A stretch of 64,000 bases of DNA from Flammeovirga kamogawensis (GCF_018736065.1 NZ_CP076130.1:320001-384000), one strand, 5' to 3'; counted from the first letter of the stretch, positions 16,056 through 25,582 are shown. Made by a program: numbers and translations. Notes: generated from the sequence alone by a model not told the origin.

Positions 16056-19000
16056 TTATAACTTCGCTTTTACGCTAAATCCAAATGTTCTTGTTGTTGG
16101 GTTAGACCCAGATTCAAAACCTTGAACATTACCAGATCGGAGTGTAATTTCAGGATCGAAATAAGGGATGTTTTTATGTAGAATTGCTAGGTTTCTACCG
16201 TAAACACCAAGAGTAATCGCATTAAATGGACTATTTGTTATAAGGTTTGATGGGAGAGTATAAGTGATGCTTACATCTCTTAATTTTATCCAAGAGGCAT
16301 CATAAATATATACAGCATCTGGGTTTTGATTATAATTAAATGCAGAACCACTCCCTGAGACATCATTAGGTACAAAAATATCGTTTGGAGACCCATCCTC
16401 CTTTACACCTTCTAACAATAATCCTCCTCCATTAGCAAGAGAATTTCTTGATGGATTACCTTTAGAATTTAATCCTGCAGTTTCTTCATACAAGCCTGTA
16501 GACAATCCGTATCTATAAGATTCTGAGAATATTTCACCACCAATTGACATATCAATAAGCGCACTTAATCGAATCCCTTTATAAGAAACAGAAGTAGAAA
16601 CACCACCTGTCCAATCTGGTTGCATATTACCAATAATTTCATCAGAAGATACCGCACCTTCCGCATCAGAAGCATAAATATAGAAGCCCTCGTCGTCTAC
16701 CATTTTACCACCATTTTCATGGTATTTAAAATTTGTTCCTTTTATTGCGCCATAAGGCTGACCAACTGCAGCTGTTACAGATGCTGTTCCTGTAAGGTTT
16801 CCTAAAACAAGGTTTTCTACGCCATTAGATAATGATGTAACTTCAGAAATATTTTTACCAAAATTAAAACCTAAATTCCATTCTAGTCCATAAGAAGTTC
16901 GGACTGGAGTAGTGTTAAGAGAAATTTCTACACCTTTATTTCTTACATCTCCAGCATTTTGAAATTGTGAAGTATAACCTGTAGCACCCGTTGTTTGCAC
17001 ACCTAAGATTTGATTTCTTGTTGTACGGTCATAGAATGTGAGGTCAAGACCAATTCTTCTCTGAAAGAACATAACTTCAAGGCCAAGTTCTAATTCGTTT
17101 GTTAGCTCAGGTTTTAACTGAGGGTTGTATAGTGTAGATCCTACAGAAGAACTACTTTTACTGTATTTAGGAACATCGCCAAATTTACCTACAGAATTAT
17201 AATAGTTTGTAGTGTTATAAGGTGATGTATCGTTACCAACTTGAGCATAACCAAATCTTACTTTACCAAAAGAGATGACATCGCTATTTTTTAGAGAATT
17301 TAGTTCTGAAAAAATAAATGATGTAGACACTGCAGGGTAGAAAAATGAGTTCTCTGATGGAGGAAGTGTAGAAGACCAATCATTTCTAGCAGATACATCT
17401 AGATATACCATATCTTTCCAACCTAAAGAGGCATTTGCATAAATACTTTGAACTTGTCTACTAGAAACTTCTTCATCAACAACATATTCTGGTGATACAG
17501 AGTTGCTTAACGCATATAAATCTTTTACCACTAAACCTCCTCTTGTTGCATTGTATAACGAATAACTATTTTGCGTTCTCACATTACCACCTACCATAGC
17601 AGTTAATGAAAGATCATTGGCAAAACGTTTATTGATATTTGTTCTTATATCAAAATTAGTTTCTTTTCCATTCTTCTTAAAAATTGAATATTGTGGAGTA
17701 TCTGTTCCTCCTACGGCAATTCTTTCCTCTTGCTCTAAAGAATAAGTATCTATTGCTCCAATACCTGTTACAGACCACCAATCTGTTAATTTGTAATTTA
17801 AATTAAAATTCCCATAAAGACGATCTCTAGAATCATTTTGATAATTTTTAAACCTAACCCAATAAGGGTTATCGAAGAATGCTGGTCTACCGTCTGTAAT
17901 ACTTCTTCTGTTCCAAGTATTTTGATTTCCAGCAGCATCTACATAATTATTTTTCAATCTATCAAAGTCCAAATTAGTCTGAAACCATTGGTTAAAAGAT
18001 TGACCAACATTTCTAGGGTCATAACCTGTACCATTTCTACCAAGGCCTTCTACTGTAATATAAGACCCAGAAAAAGAAACATTAAATCTATCCGAAAGAT
18101 TATGAGAAGCGTTAAAGTTGATATTATTTCGATTTAAATTAGAATTAGGAAGTACTCCTTTAATGTCTTTATAAGTGTAACCTAACCTAAAATTAGAGTT
18201 TTCGGTGCCACCATCTAAGCCTACATTATACGTTTGCGTAACACCTGTTTCATAAAAATGTTCTGGTCCTTTTTCCGATGCTACATATGGTCTGGTTTTT
18301 CCATATTCTGCGGTATTTGTGGGATCAAAACTGTCCCAATGTCTTACTTGTAAATTGGGATCAAACTTAGGACCAAAAGATGCATCGTCAGAAAAGTTGA
18401 CAGTTGGGTTTCCGTTCTCATCTGTTTCTGTAAAACCGCCACCAACACCTCCGTAACCAGCACCATATTCTTTTTGGTATTTTGGCATTGTAGCAGTATT
18501 AATTTTATCAAAAGATACGTTTGCACCAACAGTAACGCCAATTCCCTTCTTTTTCGTCCCTTTTTTAGTTGTAATCATTATTACACCATTTGCACCTCTA
18601 GAACCGTAAAGTGCAGTAGCTGTTGCTCCTTTTAGAACCGAAATTGTTTCAATACTGTTAGGGTCTATGTCTTGAGATAAATCTCCATAATCATAACCAC
18701 CAGCACCAGTACTTTGACCACTTTCATTTTCATTTGAATTAGAAATTGGCACTCCGTCTACAACGTATAACGGTTGGTTACTAGACCCAATTGTAGAGTA
18801 ACCCCTAATTATAATATTAGAAGAACCTCCCATATTTCCTGAATTTCTCACTTGTAATCCTGATACTCTACCTGAGAGAGAATTGGTGATATTTTCACCA
18901 GCGGTCTCAGAAAATTGATCACTTTGTATTTTTTGAACGGAGTAACCAAGAGACTTTTCATCTCTAGTAATACCCAAAGCAGTTACAACAACTTCATCTA

Positions 19001-19301
19001 GTTGTTCAATATCTTCTTCTAAGTTAACGTCTATTTTATTGTTACTGCCTACTTTTATTTCTTTTGATTTGTATCCAATAAGCGAATAGACCAATGTAGC
19101 ATCAGCTTCTTTAATCATTAATTGATAATGGCCGTCAATATCTGTTACACTACCTTGTGAAGTTCCTTTTATTATTACTGCAACGCCGGGTAGGGGTGCA
19201 TTAGTTTCGTCAAGAATTGTTCCTGATATAGCTCTTTCTTGTGCCGTTACAAAATTTTGTAAACCAAAGACAAGCAAGACTAGTACTACTAGTTTTCTCA
19301 T
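16056..19301 (-). CDS. SusC/RagA TonB-dependent outer-membrane receptor
   Basis: A 22-strand TonB-dependent importer of 1081 residues. A signal peptide covers 1-20, then a carboxypeptidase-regulatory-like domain (~22-100), a SusC-type TonB/plug entry (QLDEVVVTALG near 100), plug (~115-250) and barrel to the C-terminus (RTFGFSVKAKL). It imports large solutes, lidded by the SusD encoded 53 bases downstream. The promoter must lie in the 600-base gap upstream. This pair is an orphan in that no degradative gene is attached; the divergent neighbour is a hydrolase-fold lipoprotein, which may or may not be related. Confidence 0.93.
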   Translation of the reverse strand: MRKLVVLVLLVFGLQNFVTAQERAISGTILDETNAPLPGVAVIIKGTSQGSVTDIDGHYQLMIKEADATLVYSLIGYKSKEIKVGSNNKIDVNLEEDIEQLDEVVVTALGITRDEKSLGYSVQKIQSDQFSETAGENITNSLSGRVSGLQVRNSGNMGGSSNIIIRGYSTIGSSNQPLYVVDGVPISNSNENESGQSTGAGGYDYGDLSQDIDPNSIETISVLKGATATALYGSRGANGVIMITTKKGTKKKGIGVTVGANVSFDKINTATMPKYQKEYGAGYGGVGGGFTETDENGNPTVNFSDDASFGPKFDPNLQVRHWDSFDPTNTAEYGKTRPYVASEKGPEHFYETGVTQTYNVGLDGGTENSNFRLGYTYKDIKGVLPNSNLNRNNINFNASHNLSDRFNVSFSGSYITVEGLGRNGTGYDPRNVGQSFNQWFQTNLDFDRLKNNYVDAAGNQNTWNRRSITDGRPAFFDNPYWVRFKNYQNDSRDRLYGNFNLNYKLTDWWSVTGIGAIDTYSLEQEERIAVGGTDTPQYSIFKKNGKETNFDIRTNINKRFANDLSLTAMVGGNVRTQNSYSLYNATRGGLVVKDLYALSNSVSPEYVVDEEVSSRQVQSIYANASLGWKDMVYLDVSARNDWSSTLPPSENSFFYPAVSTSFIFSELNSLKNSDVISFGKVRFGYAQVGNDTSPYNTTNYYNSVGKFGDVPKYSKSSSSVGSTLYNPQLKPELTNELELGLEVMFFQRRIGLDLTFYDRTTRNQILGVQTTGATGYTSQFQNAGDVRNKGVEISLNTTPVRTSYGLEWNLGFNFGKNISEVTSLSNGVENLVLGNLTGTASVTAAVGQPYGAIKGTNFKYHENGGKMVDDEGFYIYASDAEGAVSSDEIIGNMQPDWTGGVSTSVSYKGIRLSALIDMSIGGEIFSESYRYGLSTGLYEETAGLNSKGNPSRNSLANGGGLLLEGVKEDGSPNDIFVPNDVSGSGSAFNYNQNPDAVYIYDASWIKLRDVSITYTLPSNLITNSPFNAITLGVYGRNLAILHKNIPYFDPEITLRSGNVQGFESGSNPTTRTFGFSVKAKL

Positions 19302-19691
19302 GATTTTAATGGATGATATTAGTTTGAAGAGTAGGTTGACAGCATGCTAGTTATGCACGCCCTTTTAAATAATTGATTTAATAAAAAATTTAATTCAGTA
19401 GATGAATATAATGTATTACATATTTATTTAGTATGTGATGATTTGAGATTTAGTTTTAATTGATCAATAAAAATTAATAGCTATTTAATTATTTAACGTA
19501 TTCAAAATTAGTTTTTTATAATTGATAATTGCAAATTTTCTGAGTTTCACGAATTATTGAAAAAAAATTTTAAGATAAGAATAATACAAAAAAAAGAACA
19601 TTAAAAAATGATTCGTGACAGTATAATGCAATTTTTTGAACAACTGATAACAAATCTTAATGGCTGTGTTTTAACATTGTTGAAGTGTTAA

Positions 19692-19703
19692 ATAAACGTT
19701 TAT
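19692..19703. promoter_or_regulatory. Perfect 12-base palindrome with central CG, operator candidate
   Basis: ATAAACGTTTAT is a perfect dyad with the central CG often seen in LacI-family operators. It lies ~390 bases before susC and ~205 before the hydrolase. No LacI-type gene is in the window. Confidence 0.3.
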
Positions 19704-19861
19704 ATATGATTATCTCTTTAAATTATTTAGTTAAACCAATAAAAAATTATTCATATATGGTATATCAAATAGTATTTTTATTGAACAGCTAACAAACAAT
19801 TGTTACAATTACTTTCCCAATAAATAAAGAATAGTATCTTTATATATCAAGTTGCATATAT

Positions 19862-19882
19862 AAGGTACCAAATTAGTACCTT
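19862..19882. promoter_or_regulatory. Inverted repeat just before the hydrolase gene
   Basis: AAGGTAC (19862-19868) and GTACCTT (19876-19882) form a perfect 7-base dyad ending 26 bases before the ATG. It could be an operator or a leader hairpin. Confidence 0.3.
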
Positions 19883-19908
19883 TTAGACCTATTCAAATTT
19901 ATAAATAC

Positions 19909-20961
19909 ATGTACTTCGGAAAATATATCAATCAACTGTTTTTACTATTCTGTTTATTCAACTCTTGTAATTCACCTGCCTCATTCAATCATTTACAAAA
20001 AGAAGAAAATAAATATAACCTTTCTACAATAGACGAGTTAGAAGATACTTCCTATACAGACAAAATTGAAGAATTTTATAATAAAGGAAGGGAAGGTCGT
20101 TTTAATGGAAAAGAACAAGTCGAAATTTATTATAAAACATTCACCCAAGAAAAAAAAGGTAGTCCTGCAATAGTTATTTCTTCTGGTCGAACTGAAGCTG
20201 CAATCAAGTATAAAGAATTAATTTTTGATTTATACACAAATGGTTATTCAGTTTATATTTTAGATCATAGAGGACAAGGTTTATCTGGAAGAATGACCGC
20301 AGATCCAGATATGGGCTATGTAGACAACTTTCAGTACTATGTAGACGATTTGAAATTTTTCTATGACAGCCTTGTTGTACCAAAAAATCACGAACGTAAA
20401 TATTTATTGTGTCATTCGATGGGAGGTGCAATTGGGATGACATATTTAGAACAAAATAATAACGACTTTAATGCTGCTGCCTTTTCATCGCCAATGTTAG
20501 GTTTACCATTCGGTTCTTGTGGAGGAGCAAAATTACTTGAAAAAGATACCATAGCTTATGCACCAGGAGGGGGGAAATACGCTCCTACACCTTTTAAGGA
20601 AAATACTTTAACAGGATCAGCAATAAGATTAGAAAGAATGAATACTGCATTTAAGGAAGTTCCAAAGGCAAGATTAGGAGGAGCAACTTATGAATGGGTA
20701 TTAAAATCTTGTAATCAGTTTGATATTATTAATAGTAATATTGATAAAATTGAAACACCATTTATTCTGTTCTCTGGAGAAAATGAACAGATAGTAAGTA
20801 CTAAAGCACATGAAGAATTTATTTCTAGTGCAAAAGGTTTAGGTAAAGTTTGTGAGGGCCATTTAGTAGAAAATGCTCAACATGAATTATTAATTGAAAA
20901 AGACACAGAACGTACTGAAACGATAAATAAGACACTCGATTATTTTGAGAAATACCGTTAA
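19909..20961 (+). CDS. Alpha/beta-hydrolase lipoprotein, lysophospholipase-like
   Basis: The lipobox FNSC (C20) follows a short signal, so the enzyme is lipid-anchored. The alpha/beta-hydrolase fold resembles monoglyceride lipase / lysophospholipase L2 (PldB): DHRGQGLSGR near 122-131, then the nucleophile elbow CHSMGG with S170, where family members usually have GHSxGG. A C-terminal segment has FSGENEQIVS (acid residue) and NAQHELLIE (catalytic His). Likely substrates are lysophospholipids or monoglycerides at the cell envelope. It is a single-gene unit, ended by a terminator ~75 bases downstream, and is divergent from the SusC/SusD pair. Confidence 0.82.
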   Translation: MYFGKYINQLFLLFCLFNSCNSPASFNHLQKEENKYNLSTIDELEDTSYTDKIEEFYNKGREGRFNGKEQVEIYYKTFTQEKKGSPAIVISSGRTEAAIKYKELIFDLYTNGYSVYILDHRGQGLSGRMTADPDMGYVDNFQYYVDDLKFFYDSLVVPKNHERKYLLCHSMGGAIGMTYLEQNNNDFNAAAFSSPMLGLPFGSCGGAKLLEKDTIAYAPGGGKYAPTPFKENTLTGSAIRLERMNTAFKEVPKARLGGATYEWVLKSCNQFDIINSNIDKIETPFILFSGENEQIVSTKAHEEFISSAKGLGKVCEGHLVENAQHELLIEKDTERTETINKTLDYFEKYR

Positions 20962-21015
20962 ATCATCGTAATCAGAATAAAGAAAATGAAACAAAAAAAA
21001 GTGTGAAATGCATTT

Positions 21016-21053
21016 AAAAAGGTAGGTAATCCAGTATTATCTACCTTTTTTTT
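21016..21053 (+). terminator. Terminator after the hydrolase gene
   Basis: GGTAGGTAAT (21021-21030) pairs with ATTATCTACC (21036-21045, one G-T pair), with A residues before and eight T after. Confidence 0.85.
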
Positions 21054-21095
21054 AAGAAAAAGTCGCTCATTTTAGGAAAATGTAAAATCATTTTC

Positions 21096-21134
21096 CATAT
21101 TTGGTCAACCAATCACCAGTTGATTGGTTGACAA
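21096..21134 (+). promoter_or_regulatory. kdgF promoter/operator: two FadR-type sites as a 12-base inverted repeat
   Basis: CATATTTG (21096-21103, one mismatch to TAnnTTTG) runs into TTGGTCAACCAA (21101-21112), itself a dyad TTGGT-CA-ACCAA. GTCAACCAATCA (21104-21115) repeats in inverted form as TGATTGGTTGAC (21121-21132), which gives a second, weaker site TTGGTTGACAA (21124-21134). The TGGT-N2-ACCA core fits operators of FadR/FCD GntR regulators, and one is encoded at 24723-25439. The 16-base string ATATTTGGTCAACCAA recurs at the susC promoter (25944-25959). A leader of ~250 bases then follows before kdgF. Confidence 0.7.
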
Positions 21135-21368
21135 GTTAAACAGTTGGCAAGCTATAGTACCAATTGTAAATTAAGCTACATGAATGAGATTAACAATCTC
21201 ATACTACAATGAAATAGAATTTAACACATGAAATATTAGAAAGTAGTTAAAAATCAATTAAGTAATAAATTTCACCAGAAGTATACTTGTTGTATACGGA
21301 TGTTGGTTAGGTGTAAATTTATTTCTGATTAAACTACTGGATTAACAAATCGATAAACACTTAAAATA

Positions 21369-21743
21369 ATGGAACAAATTCAATCTAAAGCTTTTTTTGT
21401 CTCGTCTGAGAACGAGTGGGAAGAGTTAGGAAATGGTATTTCTCGACAAATTATTGGATATGACAACCAATTAATGGCTGTTAAAGTTAAGTTTGAGAAA
21501 GGTGCTGTCGGTTCACCGCACGAGCATTTCCATTCTCAAGTTACTTATGTAGTAGAAGGATCTTTTAAAATGAGAATTGGTGATGAAACTAAGATCATCA
21601 ATAAAGGAGACGCTTTCTATTGTGAACCTCATGTAGAACATGAAGCATTATGTTTAGAAGACGGTATGCTGATTGATACGTTTGGTCCTGCTCGAATGGA
21701 CTTTTTAGATGGTTCTAAACCTGCTTATTTAGTAGGTAAATAA
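21369..21743 (+). CDS. kdgF: KdgF-type cupin, unsaturated-uronate lineariser
   Basis: This 124-residue single cupin converts ring-form 4,5-unsaturated uronate, the monomer left by alginate or pectate lyases, to the open-chain keto sugar in the cytoplasm. The metal site is visible: PHEHFHSQVTY gives H51, H53, H55 and Q57, and EPHVEHE gives H88 and H91. The glycine-rich turn GDAFYCEPHVEH is standard for the family. It heads the alginate locus, 100 bases before an SDR that would reduce its product. The upstream leader is unusually long (~250 bases) and contains a small hairpin GAGATT / AATCTC. Confidence 0.88.
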   Translation: MEQIQSKAFFVSSENEWEELGNGISRQIIGYDNQLMAVKVKFEKGAVGSPHEHFHSQVTYVVEGSFKMRIGDETKIINKGDAFYCEPHVEHEALCLEDGMLIDTFGPARMDFLDGSKPAYLVGK

Positions 21744-21843
21744 GAGGTTTTAAATCGATTTCTATAAAAAAATTGATGTTGAGACTACTTTCGAGTGTTT
21801 TAAAAAAAAATACTATTAAACTAAAAATAAACAAAATACAACT

Positions 21844-22608
21844 ATGGTTTTATCGGGTAAGGTAGCAGTAATAACAGGTGGTGTTCGTGATATCGGACGC
21901 TCTATTACATTAGCAATGGCAGATGCAGGTGCTAAATTAGTAGTAAATTATTACGCAGATGAAGAAGGTGCAGCAGAAAATGCAGCAGAAACTGTAAGAT
22001 TAGCAAAAGAGAAAGGTGCAGATATTATTACTGTACCTGGAGATTTAATGAAAGCAAAAGACGTTGAAAACGTTATCGCTCAAAGTGTAGAAGCTTTTGG
22101 CGAAAAAGTAGATGTTCTTGTAAACGTGGCAGGCGGAATTATTGGGAGAAAGAAAATAGAAGAGCAAGACGAGGATTGGTACAATTTACTTATGGACTTA
22201 AACATGAAAACAGTTTGGTCTATGACAAAAGCAGTACGTCCTTACCTAGGTGAAGGCGGATCTATCGTAAACTTTGCATCTCAAGCAGGTCGTGATGGAG
22301 CAGGTGCTGGAGCATCTTTATATGGTGCATCTAAGGCAGCTGTAATGGGCTTTACTAGAGCAATGGCTAAAGAATTAGGAAGTATTGGTGTGCGTTGTAA
22401 TGCGATTTGTCCAGGTATGATTGCTACAAAATTCCACGATGATCATACGCCTGACCAAGCACGTGTAAATGTAGCTGCAGCAACAGCTTTACGTCGTGAA
22501 GGTCGTGCAGAAGAAGTGGCTGATTTAGTAGTATACTTGGCTTCAGAAAAATCATCATTCATGTCTGGTAACAATATAGACATCAATGGTGGATTAGCAT
22601 TCTCTTAA
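21844..22608 (+). CDS. SDR oxidoreductase, probable DEH reductase
   Basis: A classical 254-residue short-chain dehydrogenase. The cofactor motif is TGGVRDIG (11-18), NVAGG is at 94-98, N120 is present, and the catalytic set is S146, Y160 and K164 (YGASK). In alginate-degrading Bacteroidota such an SDR reduces 4-deoxy-L-erythro-5-hexoseulose uronate (DEH) to 2-keto-3-deoxygluconate. The place right after kdgF and before an alginate lyase supports this. NADPH or NADH preference cannot be read with certainty. KduD-type 2-dehydro-3-deoxygluconate dehydrogenase is the main alternative; the polymer context favours DEH reductase. Confidence 0.82.
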   Translation: MVLSGKVAVITGGVRDIGRSITLAMADAGAKLVVNYYADEEGAAENAAETVRLAKEKGADIITVPGDLMKAKDVENVIAQSVEAFGEKVDVLVNVAGGIIGRKKIEEQDEDWYNLLMDLNMKTVWSMTKAVRPYLGEGGSIVNFASQAGRDGAGAGASLYGASKAAVMGFTRAMAKELGSIGVRCNAICPGMIATKFHDDHTPDQARVNVAAATALRREGRAEEVADLVVYLASEKSSFMSGNNIDINGGLAFS

Positions 22609-22771
22609 GTAAAACATCAAGAGATATCGTACTTTTTCTTGCTTTTTTGTTTGAAAGTGTGATGGATAAGTCTATAGTTTCTATTTTGAATAGACAATGT
22701 ATAGTGAGATAAAATTTTTCGATTTCTTTTGATTTTTTACTTAATAGAATAAGTTATTTATTGTATATATT

Positions 22772-22806
22772 GCTTCATCACATTTATGTGGTGAAGCTTT
22801 CTTTTT
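22772..22806 (+). terminator. Terminator or attenuator 21 bases before the alginate lyase start
   Basis: GCTTCATCACAT (22772-22783) pairs with ATGTGGTGAAGC (22786-22797) with one G-T pair and a 2-base loop, followed by TTTCTTTTT. It separates the SDR and lyase genes, yet leaves no room for a separate promoter between hairpin and ATG. Confidence 0.75.
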
Positions 22807-22826
22807 AGGCTTTAAGTAAACGAGAT

Positions 22827-24437
22827 ATGAAAAACTTAACAACAACATTTTTTTTATTTTTTCTTTGTCTTCAGACTTCTTTTGTCTTTGCTCAAAAACC
22901 AGTTATTGTTATTAATAATGGTTTTGAAGACGGATTGAAAAACTGGGAAGTAAAAGGAAAAGTTCAAAAATCTCAGGATGTTTATGCGGGTAAAGGTTCT
23001 GCAAAACTAGCTGAGAAAGGAGCTGAAATTTATCAATATGTTCGTGTAGAACCTAAAAAAGACTATGTATTACGTGTTGCTGTAAAAGGTAACGCGAATG
23101 TATTTGTAACTGTAAAAGGTAAAAAACAAGAAAAGACAATTACCAATAAGAAGTTTGATATTGTTGAAATTACTTTTAACAGTGGAAAAGCAAAAAACAT
23201 TTCAATTGGAGCCGAATACAAAGAGGGTGATTCTCGTTTAGATGATTTTTCTATCTCAGCAGTTGTTGAAGAAGCAACAAATGAAAACGAAAATATGAGT
23301 CCAATTTTAATTGTAAATAATGGCTTTGAAGATAGATTTAAATATTGGGATATTTCTGGAGAAGTATCACCATCTAACGTAACGAAAAGCGGAGAAAAAT
23401 CTGCTAAAATGGATGCTAAAGGAGAAATTAAGCAAACCGTTAAAATATACCCTAATCAAGAATACACATTAACCGCAGCTGTAAAAGGAAAAGGACAACT
23501 TTTTGCAGTTATTAAAGGAGAAGAATTTACTCAGGATTTTAATACAGAAGAATTTGAAGAGGTATCTCTAAGTTTTACATCGAATGCAAAATCAAAAAAT
23601 GTAATTATTGGAGGACGCTATACCGAAAAACAAGTTCGTTTTGATGATTTTAAAATCACTAACCTTAATCAAGTAATTGATCCAAATTACCAATATCCTT
23701 CTGATGTTATTCCTTCTTTAACAGATTGGAAAATTACATTACCAATAAATGCTTTAGGCGAAGATAATAGAAGAGTACTTAAGGTGGACGAAAGAATAAA
23801 AACACCTTTAGAAATTGCAGATCAAGCAATAGTAGGTTTTGAATATAAGCCATATTTTTATGCCAAAAATGGGGAGGTATTTTTTAGAGCTCATTGTGCA
23901 GGTGTAACTACAAAAGGATCAAAATATCCAAGGTCTGAACTACGCCAAAGATCTGGACATGGAAATTTATATTGGTCGGTTAACGATCCACAATATTTAC
24001 AAACTGAACTACGCGTAACACACCTACCACAAATAAAATCTAACGTATGCATTACGCAAATTCATGGTCCAGATGATGAACCATTAAGAGTGCATTATAG
24101 TAAGAAAAAGGGTGTTTATATTGTTTGGAATGAAAATAACAAAGACTATGAAAATGCACTTGATTACAACCTTGGTGAACAACTTAGAATTACCGTTAAT
24201 GTAGACAATGGTTTTATTGCTTGTGAAATTGAGAATCTTGATCAAAAAACAAAGTATAAAAAAATCTGGAAGTCTATGGATAGTACAGGCTATTTTAAAG
24301 TTGGTTGTTATACTCAAGCATCAAAATTTCAAAGCCAAATCAAAAGTAGTGGGGTAGACGAACCTTATAAATCTTATGGAGAAGTGGCCGTAAAATCTAT
24401 AGTTTTAAAAACTACATATACTCCAAAAAATAAGTAA
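22827..24437 (+). CDS. PL7 alginate lyase with two N-terminal binding modules
   Basis: A secreted endo-acting alginate lyase cutting by beta-elimination. Signal peptide 1-22 (FAQ cleavage). Two related ~120-residue modules follow (about 25-145 and 155-275), each opening with the same pattern (V-NNGFED-----W) and ending DDF, like CBM4/9/16 beta-sandwiches. The PL7 domain is at ~290-533, with RSELR (369-373), QIH (411-413) and YFKVGCYTQ (489-497, catalytic Y495 and H413 by family analogy). The QIH form is linked in the literature with guluronate-containing substrate, which is only a hint. No T9SS tail or lipobox, so periplasmic or freely secreted. A hairpin terminator stands just before its start. 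Confidence 0.92.
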   Translation: MKNLTTTFFLFFLCLQTSFVFAQKPVIVINNGFEDGLKNWEVKGKVQKSQDVYAGKGSAKLAEKGAEIYQYVRVEPKKDYVLRVAVKGNANVFVTVKGKKQEKTITNKKFDIVEITFNSGKAKNISIGAEYKEGDSRLDDFSISAVVEEATNENENMSPILIVNNGFEDRFKYWDISGEVSPSNVTKSGEKSAKMDAKGEIKQTVKIYPNQEYTLTAAVKGKGQLFAVIKGEEFTQDFNTEEFEEVSLSFTSNAKSKNVIIGGRYTEKQVRFDDFKITNLNQVIDPNYQYPSDVIPSLTDWKITLPINALGEDNRRVLKVDERIKTPLEIADQAIVGFEYKPYFYAKNGEVFFRAHCAGVTTKGSKYPRSELRQRSGHGNLYWSVNDPQYLQTELRVTHLPQIKSNVCITQIHGPDDEPLRVHYSKKKGVYIVWNENNKDYENALDYNLGEQLRITVNVDNGFIACEIENLDQKTKYKKIWKSMDSTGYFKVGCYTQASKFQSQIKSSGVDEPYKSYGEVAVKSIVLKTTYTPKNK

Positions 24438-24722
24438 GATTATTTTTTTTAGTGCCATATCATGTCTATCAATCCATTAAAACACCTATTTTAAGCCTTT
24501 ATTGAGCATTGCAAATAGGAAGATCTTTAAAAATTATATATTTTAGCCATAATTAGCTACTAACATTTATCAGCGTTATTATCACTAACAGCATTAATTG
24601 ATAAATACTTTAGCTACTATAATATAGTCTAACATATAATTTTTAGAGGTCTTATAAAAAGGTCTTGTTTATTAACTTGTTTGAAATCTGTTACTGGGTT
24701 TCAGCATAAAAAATTGAATAAG

Positions 24723-25439
24723 ATGGATATAGAAATGGAAAAAATACTTGTAGAAAAACCCTCAAGTATAATAATAAGAAAACTGAAGGAAATGATTGAA
24801 TTAGGTGTTTTAAAACCTAATCAAGTATTGCCTCCTGAACGTAAATTGAGTGAGCAATTTGGCGTTGGACGAAGTCATGTCCGTGAAGCATTAAAAAAAA
24901 TGGAATATTTTGGCATTCTAAAAACTCAACCTCAAAGTGGAACCTTTGTTGTGGGTTTAGGAGCCAAGGCAATAGAAGGTTTAATAGCTAATATCTTAGA
25001 AATAGACAATAACGATTTCTTTTCTTTAATAGAAACACGTATTACACTTGAACTAAGAATTGCGGAATTAGCGGCAAAAAGAAGAACAGAATCTGACTTA
25101 GTGCTTGTTAAAAATGCATTAGATGCCTACGAACAAGCGGTGAGCGATAATTCTGAAGATATTTCTGAAAAGGATTTCATGTTTCACCTGTCGCTTTGCA
25201 GATGTGCTAAAAACTCTACATTAAAGAGTTTAATGATGATTATTACGCCAGATATTCTTTCTCAATTTGATAATAAGAGCGTCTGTTCTAATGATGATCG
25301 AAAAAATGCAATTGATGAGCATAATACATTGTATAAAGCAATAGTTGATCAAGATGCAGAAAAAGCGAGAAAAATTATGGAGAATCATTTAAATCCCATA
25401 TTAACATTCGCAAGAGAGAAATATGATTTAGATTATTAA
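24723..25439 (+). CDS. GntR-family regulator, FadR/FCD subfamily
   Basis: A 238-residue repressor or activator for the alginate locus. The start is set at the ATG at 24723; the frame opens earlier with a TTG at 24681. The winged helix is at about 15-75 (LPPERKLSEQFGVGRSHVREALKKME, given here as LPPERKLSEQF then GVGRSHVREAL). The FCD ligand domain covers ~85-230 and has the metal-type residues of the family spread over helices. Family ligands are often sugar acids, so an unsaturated uronate or KDG is a reasonable guess. TTGGT-CA-ACCAA sites before kdgF and susC fit its expected operator. It sits between the two controlled units. Confidence 0.88.
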   Translation: MDIEMEKILVEKPSSIIIRKLKEMIELGVLKPNQVLPPERKLSEQFGVGRSHVREALKKMEYFGILKTQPQSGTFVVGLGAKAIEGLIANILEIDNNDFFSLIETRITLELRIAELAAKRRTESDLVLVKNALDAYEQAVSDNSEDISEKDFMFHLSLCRCAKNSTLKSLMMIITPDILSQFDNKSVCSNDDRKNAIDEHNTLYKAIVDQDAEKARKIMENHLNPILTFAREKYDLDY

Positions 25440-25533
25440 ATCATAGTAATACATTGGCATTGTTTTATCTATAGTAAAGCAATAAAAGCTGTTTTTTTTA
25501 AAGTAATAACTCTAAAAGAATAGTTGATTTATA

Positions 25534-25582
25534 CCCCTTTATCAGAATTGTATAATTCTGATAAAGGGTTTCTACTTTTTTT
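25534..25582 (+). terminator. Terminator after the FCD regulator
   Basis: CCCTTTATCAGAATT (25535-25549) pairs perfectly over 15 bases with AATTCTGATAAAGGG (25554-25568), 4-base loop, then a T-rich tail. It isolates the regulator from susC. The rest of the 25440-26015 gap holds no gene, only AT-rich sequence and the susC promoter. Confidence 0.9.

Larger units (their letters stand above)
19302..19908. other. Long divergent intergenic region upstream of susC and the hydrolase gene
   Basis: These 607 bases are AT-rich with no gene that I can support. They hold two palindromes: ATAAACGTTTAT at 19692-19703, and AAGGTAC / GTACCTT at 19862-19882, close before the plus-strand ATG. I see no convincing TAnnTTTG promoter for susC. 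Confidence 0.6.
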
